Of a stretch of 7,400 nt of DNA, positions 5,195 to 7,400 are shown piece by piece. The notes under the pieces are model-generated. The model did no database searches and was not told where the DNA came from. It worked only from the letters and a program-made list of their open reading frames with translations. The stretch is from Pseudomonadota bacterium. Lineage in GTDB: Bacteria > Pseudomonadota > Gammaproteobacteria > Xanthomonadales > Rhodanobacteraceae. The translations under genes and the position numbers were made by a program. The DNA is taken from NCBI GenBank assembly GCA_021787175.1, contig JAJYMF010000267.1:1-7400 (forward strand). The letters run 5' to 3'. Position 1 is the first letter of the stretch. Each line of letters starts with the position of its first letter.

Positions 5195-6427
5195 ATGACC
5201 CGTCTTGGCCTCGACGTCATCGGCGAAAGCCCGCGCGCGGCGTTGGACGCGATCCGCGCGCACAAGCTGCGCAGCGTGCTGACCACGTTCGGCATCGTCA
5301 TCGGCGTGGCCGCGGTGGTCGCGGTGGTGGCGCTGCTGCAGGGCTTCAGCCAGGCGATCAACAACCAGTTCCGCGGCCTCGGCAGCGACACCCTGATCGT
5401 GCAGTCCTACCTGCCGCTGAAGGAGCTGCTGGCCGGCAAGGTCGCCAAGGTCACACCCGCCGACCTGCTGGCGATCGAGCAGCAGATTCCGGGGCTGGCC
5501 GGGGTGTCGCCCATCGTCGGCATCAGCGGCATCGTCCACTACCGCGACCAGACCACCCGCACCCAGGTGCTGGGCAGCACGCCGTCGCTGGCCGAGTGGT
5601 TCAACGCCTGGCCCGACCGCGGGCGCTTCATCACCCGCGAGGACGACCTGCGCCACCACCACGTCGCGGTGATCGGCAGGACGGTGATCGAGCATCTGCA
5701 CCTGCACGGCGATGCGGTCGGCCAGTACCTGCAGATCGGCGACGCCTGGTTCCGCATCGTCGGCGTGCTGCACAAGCAGGGTTCGCTGCTGGGCCAGGAT
5801 CAGGACGACCAGATCATCATTCCCTACGGCACGGCGCTGTCGCTGTCCGGCACGCCGGCGGTGCCGGACATCGCGATCGAGCTCAAGCTCGCGCCGGGCG
5901 CGAATCTCGAGGCGATCCAGGGCCGCATCGAAACCCTGCTGCGCCGCCAGCATCGCCTGCCGCCCGCCGCGGCCGACGACTTCCGCGTGCAGACCGCGGC
6001 GCAGCTGCTCGCCAGCGTCAACAGCATCCTCGACACCATCACCCTGGTCGCGGGCGCGATCGTCGGCATCTCGCTGCTGGTCGGCGGCATCGGCATCATG
6101 AACATCATGCTGGTGTCGGTGACCGAGCGCACCCGCGAGATCGGGATCCTCAAGAGCCTCGGCGCCACGCGCGCCGACATCCTGCTGCAGTTCCTGATCG
6201 AGGCGGCGATGCTGGCGCTGCTGGGCGGCCTGCTCGGGCTGGCGCTGGGCTACGGCATCGGCCAGATCGTGCTGCACACCGTCAGCGGCTTCGCCGGCGC
6301 GCACATCCCGCTGTGGGTGGCGCTGCTGGCGGTGGGCTTCTCGGGCGCCACCGGCATCGTCTTCGGCATCGCGCCCGCGGCGCGTGCGGCCAGCCTCGAC
6401 CCGATCCAGGCGTTGTCGTACGACTGA
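5195..6427 (+). CDS. MacB-type ABC permease, second paralogue
   Basis: A 410-residue permease built like its neighbour. TM1 is at about 27-50 (IVIGVAAVVAVVALLQGF) and the periplasmic domain at about 51-282. TM2 is at about 283-308, then the coupling segment TERTREIGILKSLGATRADI (310-329). TM3 is at about 333-361 and TM4 at about 371-393, with a DPIQALSYD ending. The transmembrane and coupling parts are nearly identical to the first paralogue, while the periplasmic domain differs more. For example, residues 120-152 here carry SLAEWFNAWPDRGRF and a DLRHHH run absent from the other. The ATG at 5195 is chosen because the protein then begins almost level with the first paralogue. I see no Shine-Dalgarno before it, which is unusual for this operon. 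The gene stops nine bases from a convergent gene. It is most likely one half of a heterodimeric permease served by the ATPase at 3005. Confidence 0.92.
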   Translation: MTRLGLDVIGESPRAALDAIRAHKLRSVLTTFGIVIGVAAVVAVVALLQGFSQAINNQFRGLGSDTLIVQSYLPLKELLAGKVAKVTPADLLAIEQQIPGLAGVSPIVGISGIVHYRDQTTRTQVLGSTPSLAEWFNAWPDRGRFITREDDLRHHHVAVIGRTVIEHLHLHGDAVGQYLQIGDAWFRIVGVLHKQGSLLGQDQDDQIIIPYGTALSLSGTPAVPDIAIELKLAPGANLEAIQGRIETLLRRQHRLPPAAADDFRVQTAAQLLASVNSILDTITLVAGAIVGISLLVGGIGIMNIMLVSVTERTREIGILKSLGATRADILLQFLIEAAMLALLGGLLGLALGYGIGQIVLHTVSGFAGAHIPLWVALLAVGFSGATGIVFGIAPAARAASLDPIQALSYD

Positions 6428-6436
6428 GGCCGGCCC

Positions 6437-7045
6437 TCAGGTCGTCGTCGCGGTGATGACGATGGTCGCGGTGCCGTAACTGCCGGCGCTGCGGGCACGC
6501 GACAAATCCAGACGCATGAGCAGTGCGCCTTGGCGGGCCTTGGCCGGATCGAGGCCGGTCGGCGCGAAGCGCCCGGGGTTGACGCCGAGCTTGCTCAGAC
6601 GAATCACCGCGCCGCTGCCGGCGGGACCGTTGAGCGTGGCGTTGCGGCCGCCACTGCTGAAGCGCGCGCTGACCGTGGTGCGGCCGCCGCGCGCGCTGCC
6701 GATCGAACGCACCGCCCAGGCGTTGCTGATGGTGAGCTGGACCGCGGTCAGCCGGTTGGCGGCGCGCGGCGCGATCGCGGCGTTGGCGGTGAGCGTCTGT
6801 CCGGCGGCGGTCGCCGTGAGCGTCTTGGCGGGCAGCGCCGTGCCGGCGGCCGGCGTGGCCAGCTTGGCCAGCGCGGTCGAGTCCAGCGTGAGGTCGATGG
6901 CGCTGAAGTAGTAGAGCAGCGTCACCGGTTGCAGCCGTACCTTGAATGCGGTGGTACCGGCGGCGGCCGGACGCGCACCCGCGACGGCCAGCGCGGCCAG
7001 GGTCAGCGCGGCGGCGATCTGGAATCGGCGGCAACGGGTCGTCAT
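6437..7045 (-). CDS. Secreted protein of unknown function, pilin/spore-coat-like in character
   Basis: A 202-residue protein with a clear Sec signal peptide: basic MTTRCRRF, a hydrophobic core at about 9-23, then ARPAAA followed by Gly30, giving signal peptidase I cleavage after Ala29. The mature part, about 173 residues, has no cysteine and is rich in Ala, Thr, Ser and Gly. Alternating hydrophobic and polar residues suggest beta strands. It begins TTAFKVRLQPVTLLYYFSAI and ends GSYGTATIVITATTT. The final G-x-Y-x-T-A-x-I-x-I-T strand resembles the last strand of chaperone-usher pilins and spore-coat-U domains, but I cannot assign a family. No chaperone or usher gene is visible in the window. 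The start at 7045 is fixed by the strong ribosome-binding site at 7060-7053 and the signal peptide; the longer in-frame extension upstream does not look coding. It is convergent with the exporter operon, so co-transcription is excluded. Confidence 0.75.
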   Translation of the reverse strand: MTTRCRRFQIAAALTLAALAVAGARPAAAGTTAFKVRLQPVTLLYYFSAIDLTLDSTALAKLATPAAGTALPAKTLTATAAGQTLTANAAIAPRAANRLTAVQLTISNAWAVRSIGSARGGRTTVSARFSSGGRNATLNGPAGSGAVIRLSKLGVNPGRFAPTGLDPAKARQGALLMRLDLSRARSAGSYGTATIVITATTT

Positions 7046-7052
7046 GACGGTG

Positions 7053-7060
7053 CACCTCCT
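7053..7060 (-). promoter_or_regulatory. Shine-Dalgarno deciding the start of the secreted-protein gene
   Basis: On the minus strand AGGAGGTG lies with its GGAGG core nine bases before the ATG at 7045-7043. This favours the 202-residue product over a longer reading frame running upstream. Confidence 0.75.
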
Positions 7061-7280
7061 GCTCCCGGATGCAAAAAGTAAAAGCAAACACGATGCCAGT
7101 GACGCCTGCAGGCCGCGCTGAAACGTGCGCCCTCCGCGCCGGTCTGCTGGCTTGCTGCGCCGCACAACGGCGTCCGTCGCACGAACCATGACCACGGCGC
7201 CGGGTTGGCGCGACGCGGGCAGACTCGCGGCAGGCGCATGCAAAAGGTCCGCAAGCACACCGTCGACGCGCTGATCTGCG
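7061..7280. other. Intergenic region between two minus-strand genes
   Basis: I see no convincing gene here. The segment at about 7070-7092 is A-rich on the plus strand, T-rich on the minus strand, in otherwise GC-rich DNA, and sits where the promoter of the secreted-protein gene should be, but I cannot name a clear -35/-10 pair. A perfect 10-bp palindrome GCCTGCAGGC is at 7104-7113. The rest is GC-rich with no repeat that I could match elsewhere in the window. Confidence 0.45.
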
Positions 7281-7308
7281 GCCTGCGGTGCCTCAGTGCA
7301 CCGCGGGC
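7281..7308 (-). terminator. Hairpin around the stop codon of the upstream minus-strand gene
   Basis: GCGGTGC (7285-7291) pairs perfectly with GCACCGC (7298-7304). The stem extends by one wobble and three further pairs to 7281/7308, giving eleven pairs. The six-base loop contains the TGA stop (7295-7293). There is no T-run after it on the minus strand, so it is at best an atypical terminator or an mRNA 3'-end structure. Confidence 0.4.
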
Positions 7309-7400
7309 AATGCGCCCCAGTCCACGCCCGGCAATTCGGGTGTGCCCTGTTCGCGCACGGCCTGGAGGTGGTCGGGACCGAGACCCAGCGCGGCAAGGAG
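7293..7400 (-). CDS. C-terminal end of an unidentified protein (partial, runs off the window)
   Basis: The last 35 codons of a minus-strand gene, in frame from the window edge to a TGA at 7295-7293. The peptide starts LLAALGLGPDHLQAVREQGT and ends ELPGVDWGALPAVH. It reads as ordinary protein: an amphipathic helix, then a Pro/Gly turn and an aromatic-containing tail. Third-position GC bias fits the window. I do not recognise the family from this fragment. It lies about 250 bases upstream of the secreted-protein gene on the same strand, too far to assume one operon. Confidence 0.55.
   Translation of the reverse strand, partial: LLAALGLGPDHLQAVREQGTPELPGVDWGALPAVH

Noticed and set aside
3693..6304. 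Two long minus-strand open frames opposite the permeases
   Set aside because: They are mirrors of the two paralogous permease genes and resemble each other only because those genes do. Compositions are Gln/Asp/His/Arg-rich with no domain.
7042..7260. Small minus-strand frame upstream of the secreted-protein gene
   Set aside because: Its Cys/Arg-rich composition is unlike the neighbours. It overlaps the probable promoter and ribosome-binding site and has no domain.

Overview
The window is high-GC bacterial DNA that reads like an accessory part of a gammaproteobacterial chromosome. Xanthomonadales, perhaps a Rhodanobacter, Dyella or Lysobacter relative, is my best guess. That rests on GC content, the gene set and the style of the intergenic repeats; no marker gene is present to confirm it.

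Layout. (1) Positions 54-638 (+) encode a small five-helix inner-membrane protein that looks DUF1453/CcdC-like. (2) Positions 639-1038 are a 400-base non-coding stretch unusually dense in inverted repeats. It holds one copy of a dispersed hairpin repeat (653-711), a pair of hairpins (725-772) and six nearly abutting hairpins (875-998). (3) Positions 1039-6427 (+) look like one operon. It contains a YIP1-family membrane protein, a MacA/HlyD-type periplasmic adaptor, a stand-alone MacB-type ABC ATPase, and two paralogous MacB-type permeases. The first four genes are coupled by a 2-nt gap, a 4-nt overlap and a 17-nt overlap. The second permease is separated by 236 bases that carry further arms of the same repeat family. 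(4) On the minus strand, convergent with the operon and 9 nt from it, 7045-6437 encodes a small secreted protein of unknown function. Behind it is the C-terminal end of another minus-strand gene (7400-7293).

How the genes work together. The operon has the parts of a split MacAB-like tripartite ABC exporter or mechanotransmission system. A cytoplasmic ATPase dimer would drive a permease heterodimer, and a membrane-anchored adaptor with a long coiled-coil hairpin would link it to an outer-membrane TolC-type channel that is not encoded here. The YIP1-family protein leads the operon, with unknown role. The substrate cannot be read from the sequence.

The most unusual material is non-coding. The dispersed repeat has arms whose inner stem changes on both sides while staying paired (ACCCT/AGGGT, ATTCT/AGAAT, ATTCC/GGAAT). 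The six-hairpin cluster ends 29 bases before the operon's Shine-Dalgarno. I see no tRNA, rRNA, CRISPR array, transposase gene or convincing T-tract terminator.
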